NCBI RefSeq assembly: GCF_004216755.1 | Contig: NZ_SGWZ01000002.1 | Coordinates: forward strand, 62,001 to 126,000 | Length of the DNA: 64,000 nucleotides | Direction of reading: 5' to 3' | DNA from: Kerstersia gyiorum | GTDB lineage: Bacteria > Pseudomonadota > Gammaproteobacteria > Burkholderiales > Burkholderiaceae_B | Shown: positions 1-8,343 of the stretch, one piece after another | How positions within the stretch are numbered: position 1 is the first letter of the stretch | How the letters are laid out: each line of letters opens with the position of its first letter | Notes under the pieces: model-generated | What the model was told of the DNA's origin: nothing | Database searches by the model: none | What the model saw: the letters and a program-made list of their open reading frames with translations, nothing else | Program-made: the position numbers and the translations under genes

Positions 1-1198
1 CCAGTCCGAGCCAGTCGAGATAAATGGCCTGGTTGTGCTGGGCCACAGCCGGTGCGCTGGCACCATGCTCGCGGGTGCCGCCGGACAGTTTGATGGGGTT
101 GCCGAAGACCGAGAATGTCGCGTCGTGGTAGTTCACCGGCACCAGCATGTCGCGGGCCTGCAGATGCGGATCTGCCACTACTTCGTCTATGCCCTTGATC
201 GGCGTGAGGGGGAAACGGTCGCCTGCCATGGCTTCGAGCTCGGCTTTGGTATGGCGGCCGCACCAGCGCCGCACGGCAGGGTCCACCTTGCGCTCGTAGA
301 TGTCCTGCTGGAAGCGCTGCGCCATGGTGGCGGTTTCGGGGTCGTTTTCCAGATCCGTATCGCCGAATGTGCGGCAGGCCTCCTGCCAGAATTTATCCGT
401 ATAGGCGCCGAAAAAGACGTAGCCGTCCTTGCAGCGGTAGCGTCCGTAGGGCTTGACGAAGGGGTGGCCATTGCCGGCGGGGACGGTCACCTTGCCGGTC
501 TCGGTGTAGGTGACGATCGCGTTTTCGGTCAGGGCCACGATGGAGTCCTGTTGCGATACATCCACCATCTGCCCCTGGCCGCTGCGTTCGGCCTGCCGCA
601 GCGCGGCCAGGATGCCGGTCGCGGCAAACATGCCGGCGGACAGGTCGCCCAGCACGGTGCCCACGCGCATGGGTTCTTCCTCCAGGCCGTTCATGGACCA
701 TAGGCCGCCAGCGGCCTGCGCTGTGCTGTCGTAGGCTGGACGGCGGCTGTTCGGGCCGGTCTGGCCAAAGCCGCTGATGGCGGCATAGACGATTGCCGGG
801 TTGTGCGCCTTCAGCACCTCATAGCCCAGGCCCAGCCGTTCCATGGTGCCGGGCCGGAAATTCTCGATGACGATATGGGCCTGCGCCACCATGTCGAGGA
901 ACAAGGCCTTGCCTTCCGGATGCTTGAGATCCAGGCTGACGGCCAGCTTGTTGCGGTTGTACTGGGCAAAAAAGCCGCTGGCCGGATCGGCTGGGCCTGT
1001 ATTCTGGCGCATCGGCGGGAATTCCCGAGTGAGATCCGGGTCCCTGGGGTGTTCGATCTTGATCGCGGTTGCGCCAAGATCGGCCAGCATCATGGCGCAG
1101 TAGGGGCCGGCCACGACGCGCGTCAGGTCGAGGATGATGACGCCGCTCAGGGCGCCTTGCTGCGTAACGCCTGATGGAAAGGGAAGCCGGTTTTGCAT
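1..1198 (-). CDS. CaiB/BaiF (class III) CoA-transferase, 3' end cut by window edge
   Basis: The reading frame runs from ATG at 1198 to the window edge (about 399 codons). An AAGGAGA ribosome site lies just upstream. The translation opens with a class III CoA-transferase core (GVIILDLTRVVAGPYCAMML, then IKIEHPRDPDL) and later has RVGTVLGDLSAG, which holds the Asp that forms the acyl-enzyme anhydride in this family. Family members are about 400-430 residues, so only the last few residues are missing. It lies 86 bp downstream of HMG-CoA lyase on the same strand, so it probably belongs to that operon. Inference: it may activate a branched dicarboxylate such as free 3-hydroxy-3-methylglutarate, or acetoacetate, by CoA transfer. 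Substrate cannot be read from the sequence. Confidence 0.85.
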   Translation of the reverse strand, partial: MQNRLPFPSGVTQQGALSGVIILDLTRVVAGPYCAMMLADLGATAIKIEHPRDPDLTREFPPMRQNTGPADPASGFFAQYNRNKLAVSLDLKHPEGKALFLDMVAQAHIVIENFRPGTMERLGLGYEVLKAHNPAIVYAAISGFGQTGPNSRRPAYDSTAQAAGGLWSMNGLEEEPMRVGTVLGDLSAGMFAATGILAALRQAERSGQGQMVDVSQQDSIVALTENAIVTYTETGKVTVPAGNGHPFVKPYGRYRCKDGYVFFGAYTDKFWQEACRTFGDTDLENDPETATMAQRFQQDIYERKVDPAVRRWCGRHTKAELEAMAGDRFPLTPIKGIDEVVADPHLQARDMLVPVNYHDATFSVFGNPIKLSGGTREHGASAPAVAQHNQAIYLDWLGL

Positions 1199-1283
1199 GT
1201 CTTTGTCTCCTTTTATATCTGCCAGCATGTTCTGGCGGCCCATATTGTCCTGCGTAATCCCGGCGTGGGGCCGGGCCGCGTGC

Positions 1284-2213
1284 TCAAACGCGCACGGTAC
1301 GTGCCGCCAGCCTGGCGCGCGCGACTCTGGAAGCGGTCTGGCGTTCCAGCACGGTATCTATCCAGGCGCCGGCATCGACCAGGCTATCCAGGTCGATGCC
1401 GGTAGGCAGGCCCAGGCCTTCGAGCAGGTAGACCAGGTCCTCGGTGGCGAGGTTGCCGCTGGCGCCTGGAGAGTACGGGCAGCCGCCCAGGCCGGATACC
1501 GATGCATCGAAAACGGTGATGCCCGCTTCCAGCGCCGCCAGGACATTGGCGACCGCCATGCCATAGGTATCGTGGAAATGGCCGGCCAGCATGGCGAGCG
1601 GAACAGCGGCGGCGCAGGCATCGACGAGCTGGCGGATCTGGCGCGGCGTGCCGGCTCCGGTGGTATCGCCCAGGCTGATTTCGTCGCAGCCGAGCTGCTG
1701 CAGTTTCAGGCAGAGATCGGCCACGCGTCCGGGGGCGATTGCACCTTCATAGGGACAATCGACCACGCAGGAAATGTAGCCTCGCAAGCTGACGCCGTGT
1801 TCGCGGGCGAGCGCCGCGACCGGCTCGAAACGCACCAGGCTTTCGTCGATGGAGCAATTTGTGTTGCGTTGCGAAAAGGTTTCCGAGGCGGCGGCGAAAA
1901 CCGCGACTTCGCGGCAGCCGCAGGCCAGCGCGCTGCGCATGCCCTGTTCATTGGGCACCAGTGCGCTGAGGTGCAGGCCGGGCTGCTCGAGAAGCAGCCA
2001 CAGGACTTCATCACTGCCGCGCATCTGCGGTACCCAGCGCGGCGAAACGAAGGCGCCCGCCTCGATGTGGCGCAGGCCGGCCTGCGCCAGCATCTGTACC
2101 AGCTGCGCCCGTGTGGCCGGCGGCAGGATGCGAGCTTCGTTCTGCAGGCCGTCGCGGGGCCCGACCTCGACGATCCGTACCGGATGCATGGCGTGTTTCA
2201 AGGCTTCTTGCAT
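1284..2213 (-). CDS. mvaB: Hydroxymethylglutaryl-CoA lyase
   Basis: A 309-residue TIM-barrel lyase that splits HMG-CoA into acetoacetate and acetyl-CoA in the cytosol. The N-terminal motif EVGPRDGLQNE, the metal-binding HFHDTYGMA and the active-site loop GLGGCPYSPGASGN (with the reactive Cys) are all present. The start ATG is 2 bp from the stop of the HMG-CoA reductase gene, so the two are translationally linked. The same pairing defines the mevalonate-catabolic mvaAB operon of Pseudomonas mevalonii. A leucine-degradation role is also possible, but no methylcrotonyl-CoA carboxylase genes are nearby. Confidence 0.93.
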   Translation of the reverse strand: MQEALKHAMHPVRIVEVGPRDGLQNEARILPPATRAQLVQMLAQAGLRHIEAGAFVSPRWVPQMRGSDEVLWLLLEQPGLHLSALVPNEQGMRSALACGCREVAVFAAASETFSQRNTNCSIDESLVRFEPVAALAREHGVSLRGYISCVVDCPYEGAIAPGRVADLCLKLQQLGCDEISLGDTTGAGTPRQIRQLVDACAAAVPLAMLAGHFHDTYGMAVANVLAALEAGITVFDASVSGLGGCPYSPGASGNLATEDLVYLLEGLGLPTGIDLDSLVDAGAWIDTVLERQTASRVARARLAARTVRV

Positions 2214-2215
2214 GG

Positions 2216-3502
2216 CTATTGCCCACGCAGTTCCGCAAGCAGGGCGCTGGCCCGGTCGGCACGCACATCCTTGTTCCGTACCATGGCATCGACCACCTGC
2301 CCGATTTCATTGCCGGTCGCGCCTGCCAGCATGGCGATGTTGCGGGCGTGCAAGGCCATGTGACCGCGTTGTATGCCTTCTGTAGCCAGCGCGCGCAGCG
2401 CGCCCAGGTTCTGCGCCAGCCCGACGGCGACTGCGATTTCCGCGAGTTCCTGGGCGCTGCCCACCCCGAGAATGCGCAAGGATAGCTGTGCCAGCGGATG
2501 GGTCTTGGTGGCGCCGCCTACCAGGCCGAGCGCCATGGGCATTTCAATGGTGCCGACCAGGTGGCCCTGCTTGTCTTTTTCCCAGGTCGTGAGCGAACCG
2601 TAGTGCCCCTGGCGGGCAGCATAGGCATGCGCTCCGGCTTCTATGGCGCGCCAGTCGTTGCCGGTTGCCACGACCAGCGGATCTATGCCGTTCATGATCC
2701 CCTTGTTGTGGGTGGCGGCGCGGTAGGGGTCGATCGCGGCAAAGGTATAGGCTTCGATGATGCCGTCGATAACCTCGCTGCCCCGGTACTGGGCGCTTTC
2801 AAACACTTCCGGTGCAAAGCGGGCCTGGGCCCGTGCCAGGCGGAGGTCTGCCAGATTCGACAGGATGCGCAGGCGGACCTTGCCGCCAGTGGTTTTCTCG
2901 ACCAGGGGGGCGACTGCTTCAGCCATGGTGTTTACCGTATTGGCGCCCATGGCGTCGCGCACGTCGACGATCAGGTGCAGCACGACCATCGGGCCCACAG
3001 GGCTGCTCTCGAAGGTATGGATTTCAATTTCCCGGCAGCCGCCGCCCAGTTTCTGCAGCAGTGCGTCGCGGCTGTTGGCCAGCGCCAGGATTTCGTCGCG
3101 CTTGCGCAGCAGGGCATGGCGCGCGCCATGCGGGTCGCTCACGCCGGTCAGCTGGATCTGCGCACGCATCAGCGGCGCGCTGCTGGAGGTCTGGAAGCCG
3201 CCGCCGGGCCGGGCCAGTTTGGCCATGTACGAGGCGGCGGCAACGATGGAGGGCTCCTCGACGACCAACGGCACCAGGACATCGCGTCCATTGACCTGGA
3301 AGTTGGAGGCAACGGCGTAGGGCAACTCAAATTTCCCCAGCACGTTTTCGATCATTCCGTCGGCGATATCCAGTGGCAGTGCGCCGGGTTGCGTCAGCAG
3401 GGCAGTGTCTTCAGCGTTCAGGTGCAGCAGGCCGGCGATGTGATCGACACGTTCGGCGGGGCTCAGGTCACGGAAATTTTTCAGGCGTGAATCGAGGGGC
3501 AT
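2216..3502 (-). CDS. mvaA: Class II (degradative) hydroxymethylglutaryl-CoA reductase
   Basis: At 428 residues this equals the P. mevalonii enzyme in length, and the catalytic residues fall at the same numbers: Glu83 in EEPS, Lys267 in NKGIMNG, Asp283 in GNDW and His381 in RGHMALH. The class II signature ENVLGKFELPYAV is at residues 52-64. Class II enzymes usually work oxidatively, converting mevalonate plus CoA to HMG-CoA with NAD. A GGAAGAGA ribosome site precedes the ATG. It is the first gene of a reverse-strand operon with the lyase and a CoA-transferase, and it is divergent from a MocR-type regulator 107 bp away. Confidence 0.95.
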   Translation of the reverse strand: MPLDSRLKNFRDLSPAERVDHIAGLLHLNAEDTALLTQPGALPLDIADGMIENVLGKFELPYAVASNFQVNGRDVLVPLVVEEPSIVAAASYMAKLARPGGGFQTSSSAPLMRAQIQLTGVSDPHGARHALLRKRDEILALANSRDALLQKLGGGCREIEIHTFESSPVGPMVVLHLIVDVRDAMGANTVNTMAEAVAPLVEKTTGGKVRLRILSNLADLRLARAQARFAPEVFESAQYRGSEVIDGIIEAYTFAAIDPYRAATHNKGIMNGIDPLVVATGNDWRAIEAGAHAYAARQGHYGSLTTWEKDKQGHLVGTIEMPMALGLVGGATKTHPLAQLSLRILGVGSAQELAEIAVAVGLAQNLGALRALATEGIQRGHMALHARNIAMLAGATGNEIGQVVDAMVRNKDVRADRASALLAELRGQ

Positions 3503-3543
3503 TTGTCTCTTCCTGGTTGATTGTGGAATTCATACTACCTGCC

Positions 3544-3568
3544 ACTGTCACCATAAAAAAGGTACAGT
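3544..3568. promoter_or_regulatory. Imperfect inverted repeat between mvaA and the mocR-type gene
   Basis: ACTGT-C-ACC and GGT-ACAGT face each other across an A-rich centre (ATAAAAAA). The repeat sits in the 107-bp gap between two divergent starts, where an operator for the divergent regulator would be expected. Only the symmetry is seen; binding is inferred. Confidence 0.35.
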
Positions 3569-3609
3569 TGGAGCCAGACAGTCCACTTCCAGACCCTTGG
3601 TAAACCCCC

Positions 3610-5004
3610 ATGGCAAAACCTACACTGACCGAGCAGATCGCAGCGGAAATCACCCGGCAAATCCATGAAGGACTGCTGAAGGCAGGGGACCGGTTGCCGT
3701 CCCTGAGGCAGTCGATGAAACTGCACGGACACTCCAAAAACACGGTGGTGACGGCCTACGAAATGCTGGCTTCGCAGGGGCTGGTGGAGGCACGCCACGG
3801 CCAGGGCTTTTTTGTGCTCGACGTGGTGCCGCCGGCGGGGGATGACAACGATCTGCAACCGTACGACCGGGCGCTGGATACCATCTGGATGATGCGCCAG
3901 CAGTTCGTGCGCGACCCGGGGCATTCGCATCTGGGGGAAGGCTTCCCGCCGGTGGCGTGGCTGTCTGGCCTGCGGCTGGATCGCTATCACCGGCAGGTCG
4001 TTCGCGACGCCGGACTGACGCTCTACCGCTATGGCTCGCGGCTGGGTAACATGGGCTTGCGGCAGCGCCTGGCACGCCGGCTGGCGGATCATGCGATCCA
4101 ATGCACGCCGCGCCAGGTACTGACGACTTTCGGCGCCAATCATGCGCTGGACATCATTATCCGGCGCTATCTCAAGCCGGGCGATCCTGTACTGGTCGAC
4201 GACCCGGGCTATTACCCGCTGTTCGGCAAGTTGCTGATGCACGGCGCCCGGATGCTGGGCGTGCCGCGCCAGCCGGACGGGCCTGACCTGGGCGTGCTGG
4301 AGCAGCTGGCGCGCACGCATCGGCCCCGCGTGTTTTTCGTACAGACCTCGGCACACAATCCTACGGGCTCGGATATTTCCCGGGCCAGGGCGGAACAGAT
4401 CCTGCGGATCGCCAGCAAGTACGCCGTGCTGGTGGTGGAAAACGATGCCCTGGCCGACTACAAGCCAGCGTCCACCGTACGCTTGTCGGCACTGGATCAA
4501 CTGCGCAATACCCTGTATGTCGGTACGTTTTCCAAGTCGGTGTCGGCGGCACTGAGGGTAGGTTATATCGCTGGCAGCCTGGAACGGGTGGAAGAACTGG
4601 CGGACATCAAAATGCTGGTGCACACCACCGGTTCGGAGTACGCCGAAAGAGTGCTGGACGCCTTGCTCACGAGCGGCCAGTTTCCGCGCCAGGCCCAGCG
4701 CCTGCAGGCCCGCTTGCGGTTGGCGACCCGGCGCGGCCTGGAAACATTGGACCGCCTGGGGGCGGAAGTGTTCTGCCGGCCGGAGCAAAGCCTTTATCTG
4801 TGGGCGCGCTTCCCAATGCTGGAAGATGCGAACCAGCTGACGGAACATTGTTTGCGGCAGGGCGTGGTGCTGGCGCCCGGCCCCATTTTTTTCGTTGACC
4901 GGAGCGTTCCGCAACCCTGGACCCGCCTGAATGTGGGCTACCTGGACGACCCTGCGTTTGCCGCCAGCATCCGCCATGCGGTGCAGGCGGCGCGGCGTCC
5001 TTGA
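3610..5004 (+). CDS. MocR/PdxR-type transcriptional regulator (GntR HTH + aminotransferase fold)
   Basis: The 464-residue protein has an N-terminal GntR winged helix (about residues 5-75, with RLPSLRQ and VVTAYEMLASQGLV) joined to a fold-type I aminotransferase domain. The PLP lysine is Lys309 in YVGTFSKSVSAALR. Other PLP-site motifs are TSAHNPTG and ENDALADYK. Such proteins sense an amino compound or PLP and rarely act as enzymes. It is divergent from the HMG-CoA reductase operon, so local control of that operon is the simplest inference, replacing the LysR-type MvaR of P. mevalonii. It could instead control the hydrolase gene downstream. Confidence 0.9.
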   Translation: MAKPTLTEQIAAEITRQIHEGLLKAGDRLPSLRQSMKLHGHSKNTVVTAYEMLASQGLVEARHGQGFFVLDVVPPAGDDNDLQPYDRALDTIWMMRQQFVRDPGHSHLGEGFPPVAWLSGLRLDRYHRQVVRDAGLTLYRYGSRLGNMGLRQRLARRLADHAIQCTPRQVLTTFGANHALDIIIRRYLKPGDPVLVDDPGYYPLFGKLLMHGARMLGVPRQPDGPDLGVLEQLARTHRPRVFFVQTSAHNPTGSDISRARAEQILRIASKYAVLVVENDALADYKPASTVRLSALDQLRNTLYVGTFSKSVSAALRVGYIAGSLERVEELADIKMLVHTTGSEYAERVLDALLTSGQFPRQAQRLQARLRLATRRGLETLDRLGAEVFCRPEQSLYLWARFPMLEDANQLTEHCLRQGVVLAPGPIFFVDRSVPQPWTRLNVGYLDDPAFAASIRHAVQAARRP

Positions 5005-5079
5005 GCGCGACCGGCAGCGCGGGCTTTTTCATCTCGCAGCGGCGAGGTTCAATAGAATAGATATTTTGGGAGAAATGAC

Positions 5080-5778
5080 ATGGTTGATTATGTGATCGCG
5101 CCGCCGGCCGTCCCCACCTTGCCCGTCGTTGGGGAAAGCGGGCGTTTCCCGGTGCGCAGGATTTACTGTGTGGGCCGCAATTACGCGGCCCATGCCAGGG
5201 AAATGGGCTTTACCGGCAGGGAAGATCCGTTTTTCTTCTGCAAGCCTGGCGATGCGTTGCTGGCAGTGCCGCAGGGCAGCGTGGGCGAAATGGCCTATCC
5301 GCCGCAAAGCCGCCATGTGGACCATGAAATCGAATTGGTGCTGGCGTTGGGCAAGGGCGGGCGCGATATCCCGGCCGAACAGGCGCTGGAGCATGTATGG
5401 GGCTATGCCATCGGCCTGGATATGACGCGGCGCGACCTGCAATCCCAGGCCAAGGAGGTGGGCCGTCCCTGGGAATTGGGCAAGACCTTCGAGCACAGCG
5501 CGACGGTTGGCGCCCTGCAGCCTCGCAGTGTTTGCGGCGACCTGGAAGCTGGCGCTATCTGGCTGGATGTGAATGGCCAGCGCCGCCAGTCGGGCGATTT
5601 GTCACAGCGCATCTGGACGCCGGCGGAAACCATTGCCTTCCTTTCGCGTTATTTCACGCTCGAAGCCGGTGACCTGATTTTCACCGGTACGCCGGAAGGT
5701 GTGGGCCGGGTGGAACGAGGCGACCACCTGTTGGGGCATGTCGATGGTCTGGGCGACCTGGAAGTGCGCGTCGTCTGA
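5080..5778 (+). CDS. Fumarylacetoacetate hydrolase family protein (fumarylpyruvate hydrolase-like)
   Basis: A 232-residue FAH-fold protein. It shows the typical IYCVGRNYAAHAREM entry, the metal-site segment DHEIELVLALGKGG, GYAIGLDMTRRDLQ and the closing IFTGTPEGVGRVERGD. This short single-domain form is close to fumarylpyruvate or acylpyruvate hydrolases of aromatic and keto-acid degradation. A GGGAGAA ribosome site precedes the ATG. It lies 75 bp after the MocR-type regulator on the same strand. The exact substrate is unknown. Confidence 0.88.
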   Translation: MVDYVIAPPAVPTLPVVGESGRFPVRRIYCVGRNYAAHAREMGFTGREDPFFFCKPGDALLAVPQGSVGEMAYPPQSRHVDHEIELVLALGKGGRDIPAEQALEHVWGYAIGLDMTRRDLQSQAKEVGRPWELGKTFEHSATVGALQPRSVCGDLEAGAIWLDVNGQRRQSGDLSQRIWTPAETIAFLSRYFTLEAGDLIFTGTPEGVGRVERGDHLLGHVDGLGDLEVRVV

Positions 5779-6023
5779 GTTTCCCCTGGCCTGTCGCCTG
5801 CCTGCGCTGCTGTGCGGGGCCGGCGGCAGGCGCTGCTGCGTCTGAGAGCCTTGGCGCGGGCTTGCTGCCTGGCGCTGTGGGCTGGGGGGCGGTTTAAGGC
5901 CGGGGCAGTCAACCGGTGCGGGCTCCTGCGCCCGCAATGGGTACAAACCGCCGGCCGGTAAGTCCGCCTAGGCCGCGCACGGCTGCCGGAACAGAATCCT
6001 TCTGTCGAACACAGGAGGATGAA

Positions 6024-6290
6024 ATGTCCAAAGTCAGGCAGGCCGGCCAGGCCATGACCGAATATGTGATTATCGTCGCCCTGGTGGCGGTGGCTGCCAT
6101 TGCCGTGTATCAGCTGTTCGGACAGGTTATCCGTGCCCAGACCGCTGCCATGGCCAGAGAATTGGCTGGCGAGGATGGTTCCGCCGAATCCGCGGCTGCG
6201 CAACAGGCTGCCGATGGGGCAGCCGCCCAGGCGGCCGCGCGCACGCTCAAGTCGTTTACCGGCAACGCCGGACAGGCGGGACAGCCATGA
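6024..6290 (+). CDS. Flp/TadE-like pilin with Ala/Gln-rich tail
   Basis: An 88-residue protein. The start at 6024 is chosen because AGGAGG sits 7-10 bases upstream; the frame is open further 5' but without a ribosome site. Residues 8-14 read GQAMTEY, matching the type IVb prepilin cleavage motif (G, then Glu at +5 and Tyr at +6). A single hydrophobic helix follows (VIIVALVAVAAIAVYQLF). The last 45 residues are low-complexity Ala/Gln/Gly, longer than in classic Flp pilins. It is the first gene of the Tad-like operon and overlaps the next gene by 4 bp. It is probably a structural or minor pilin, processed by a peptidase not encoded here. Confidence 0.75.
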   Translation: MSKVRQAGQAMTEYVIIVALVAVAAIAVYQLFGQVIRAQTAAMARELAGEDGSAESAAAQQAADGAAAQAAARTLKSFTGNAGQAGQP

Positions 6291-7669
6291 AGCCGGTCGT
6301 TCGCGCAAGAGGCCAGGCTTTGCCGCTGGGCGTCCTGCTGCTGGCAGCCCTGGCATTGGCCTGGGTGCATGGCTACGGCTTGAGGCAAGTTGCCGGCGCC
6401 AGGGCACGGCTGTCTCATGTCGCTGATGCCGTCGCCTACAGCGGGGCCTTGTCCCAGGCCCGCAGCCTGAATCTGCTGGCCTGGATCAGCCGGACGCAGC
6501 TCGCCCACCAGATGGCCATGGCGCATGTCGCCACCCTGGCAGCCTGGGCCGATTTCGGCAGCCGACAGGCCACGCAGCAGGGGCGGGGAAATCCGCCTGC
6601 CCACCTGATCACCAGTCTGTTCGGCGCTCGCCATGGTGCGGCCTACCGCGCTGCTTCAGCCTTGGCCGGGCAGCGGCAAGGGGCCGGCTGGGCGCAGGCT
6701 TATGCCCGCCATGACAGCCTGATCCATGACGTGCTGGAGCAGGTGCGCCAGGCCACGCTGGCCGATCTCGTGCAGACGCGCCAGGATGCCATGGCCTGGG
6801 TACTGGCGCGCAATCTGCAGGGTGATTTTTCCGGCCTGGCCGGCCGGTCTGCCGCCGCCGGCAGCCGGTTGGTGCTGTATGACGACACCCTGGCCGATGG
6901 CATCCGCCTGAGCGCCGCCGGTGCCGGGCGCGGCAGCTATGACTGGCTGGCGCACCAGGCCGCCGCGACCCCGTTCCTGGCACCACGCAACGGGACGGCG
7001 CGCAATCAATACCTGGTGTCGCCTCGTTGTCCGCATCTGCGCCATGAACTGCGGCGCAGGGGGGAAACGGCACTGGATGCCGCCGGCCACTGGCAGGCGC
7101 TGGATACCTTGTCCTTCAAGGCCTTGCGCAGCAATCGCTGGGTGGGCTGCTATTTCCGGCCTTATCCCATGGGGTGGGCCTGGGCGGCGCCGGCGGACAG
7201 GCGGCCCGGCGAGGCTCATGTGGACGGCGCTCCCGCCAGCTTCGGCGATGCCGCTTTCTGGCGCTGGCTGCAGACCCACACCGACTGGCCCCTGACTGGC
7301 AGCGCAGGCAATCCTCTGGCAACGTCCTATGCCGTGGCGGAACCTCTGGCCTTGCGCGGGCGCGGCCTGGTCGCGGATATCTCCATCGGTGTTGCAAACC
7401 CGGCTTTTTCCATCGGCCTGGCGGTACCTGCAGGGGCTTTGCTGACCACCGGTGGCGCCAGTCGCGTTGCCATGACGGGCGCCTGGCGTTTCGGTGCATT
7501 GCCCGTCGACGGCTGGTTGCGTGCGGATAGTGCCGCTGCAGTCGAATACGTCAGGCCTCACGCCAGGTCGCGCCTGCCACTGGAAGCGGCCAACCTCTAT
7601 CTGCCTTACTGGCAGGCGCGGCTGACGCCAGTACCGGTGCATACCAGCAGGGCAGGGGGGCAGCGATGA
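6287..7669 (+). CDS. TadG-like pilus assembly protein (putative)
   Basis: The 460-residue protein has a short basic N-terminus, the motif RGQALPLGVLLLAALALAW and one N-terminal membrane helix. The rest is a large domain predicted to be outside the inner membrane. This matches the Tad_N/TadG layout but lacks Glu at +5 of a processable prepilin. It begins with 4-bp overlap on the pilin-like gene and ends with 4-bp overlap on the next. No enzymatic motif was recognised. Assignment rests on N-terminal motif and operon position. Confidence 0.55.
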   Translation: MKPVVRARGQALPLGVLLLAALALAWVHGYGLRQVAGARARLSHVADAVAYSGALSQARSLNLLAWISRTQLAHQMAMAHVATLAAWADFGSRQATQQGRGNPPAHLITSLFGARHGAAYRAASALAGQRQGAGWAQAYARHDSLIHDVLEQVRQATLADLVQTRQDAMAWVLARNLQGDFSGLAGRSAAAGSRLVLYDDTLADGIRLSAAGAGRGSYDWLAHQAAATPFLAPRNGTARNQYLVSPRCPHLRHELRRRGETALDAAGHWQALDTLSFKALRSNRWVGCYFRPYPMGWAWAAPADRRPGEAHVDGAPASFGDAAFWRWLQTHTDWPLTGSAGNPLATSYAVAEPLALRGRGLVADISIGVANPAFSIGLAVPAGALLTTGGASRVAMTGAWRFGALPVDGWLRADSAAAVEYVRPHARSRLPLEAANLYLPYWQARLTPVPVHTSRAGGQR

Positions 7670-8343
7670 AAACCTCGCTGGCAACCCATGGCCGTTGGCT
7701 GCAGGCCGGGCAGGCCTTGTTCGAATGCCTGCTGCTGGCGAGTTGCCTCATCCTGCTGTGGTTGGCCGGGCAGTGGCTGGGGCTGGCGCAACAGCGCGCG
7801 TTCAGGGTGGGAACGGAGGCACGCCGGATGGTTTTTCAACTGGCGGCAGGGATGGCAGCGCAGAACTTGTTGCGGCCGCAGGAGATGGCGCTTTCGGTGC
7901 ACGAACCACAGGCAGGGCCGGTGGGCAGCGCAGCAGGCTTGCCCCAGGTCGGCGGCGCGGCAGCCGAGGCAGCCGCCTTGCGGCAGGAATTCGGTGTGCA
8001 AGCCGGGATCGCATCGGTGTATGCCCAACTACCGGCGCCGCCTCTGCCGCATTGGTTGAATATTGCGGATGCGCGGCAGCTGCCGGCCTTGCCTGGCGCA
8101 TTGACGCTGCTGTCTGGTGCGGGCAGTGGTGCCGGTGATGCCTCCGTACAGCAGGATATTGCGGCAGCTGCCAGTGCGTGGCGTGCCGCAGCACATGTTT
8201 CCCTGGCCCGCGCCCAGGCGCTGGATCATGTCATGCACAGGGTGGATGCGCCCTGGCGGCCGGCTCATGACCCCGCTGCCTGGCTGCAGCACTGGGCTGG
8301 CGCGGTTCCCGAGCCAGCCGGGGTCGGCCGGAGGCTGCAATGA
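7666..8343 (+). CDS. TadE/TadF-like pseudopilin (putative)
   Basis: The 225-residue protein begins with a basic stretch and then AGQALFECLLLASCLILLWLA. Gly followed by a Glu at +5 and a hydrophobic helix resembles the type IVb pseudopilin processing site. The remaining 180 residues are Ala/Gln-rich and not recognised. It is coupled by 4-bp overlaps at both ends. A role as a minor pilin or assembly protein is inferred. Confidence 0.5.
   Translation: MKTSLATHGRWLQAGQALFECLLLASCLILLWLAGQWLGLAQQRAFRVGTEARRMVFQLAAGMAAQNLLRPQEMALSVHEPQAGPVGSAAGLPQVGGAAAEAAALRQEFGVQAGIASVYAQLPAPPLPHWLNIADARQLPALPGALTLLSGAGSGAGDASVQQDIAAAASAWRAAAHVSLARAQALDHVMHRVDAPWRPAHDPAAWLQHWAGAVPEPAGVGRRLQ

Noticed and set aside
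1134..2363. Forward open frame of 409 codons across the CoA-transferase/HMG-CoA lyase junction
   Set aside because: It is antisense to two well-conserved genes and has no recognisable domain.
3535..4977. Reverse-strand open frame of 480 codons under the MocR gene
   Set aside because: Gln/His/Arg-rich antisense translation; the forward frame is a clear GntR-aminotransferase.
5005..5035. Terminator after the MocR gene
   Set aside because: A T-run is present (GGGCTTTTT) but the only stem is 4 bp of GCGC, too weak.
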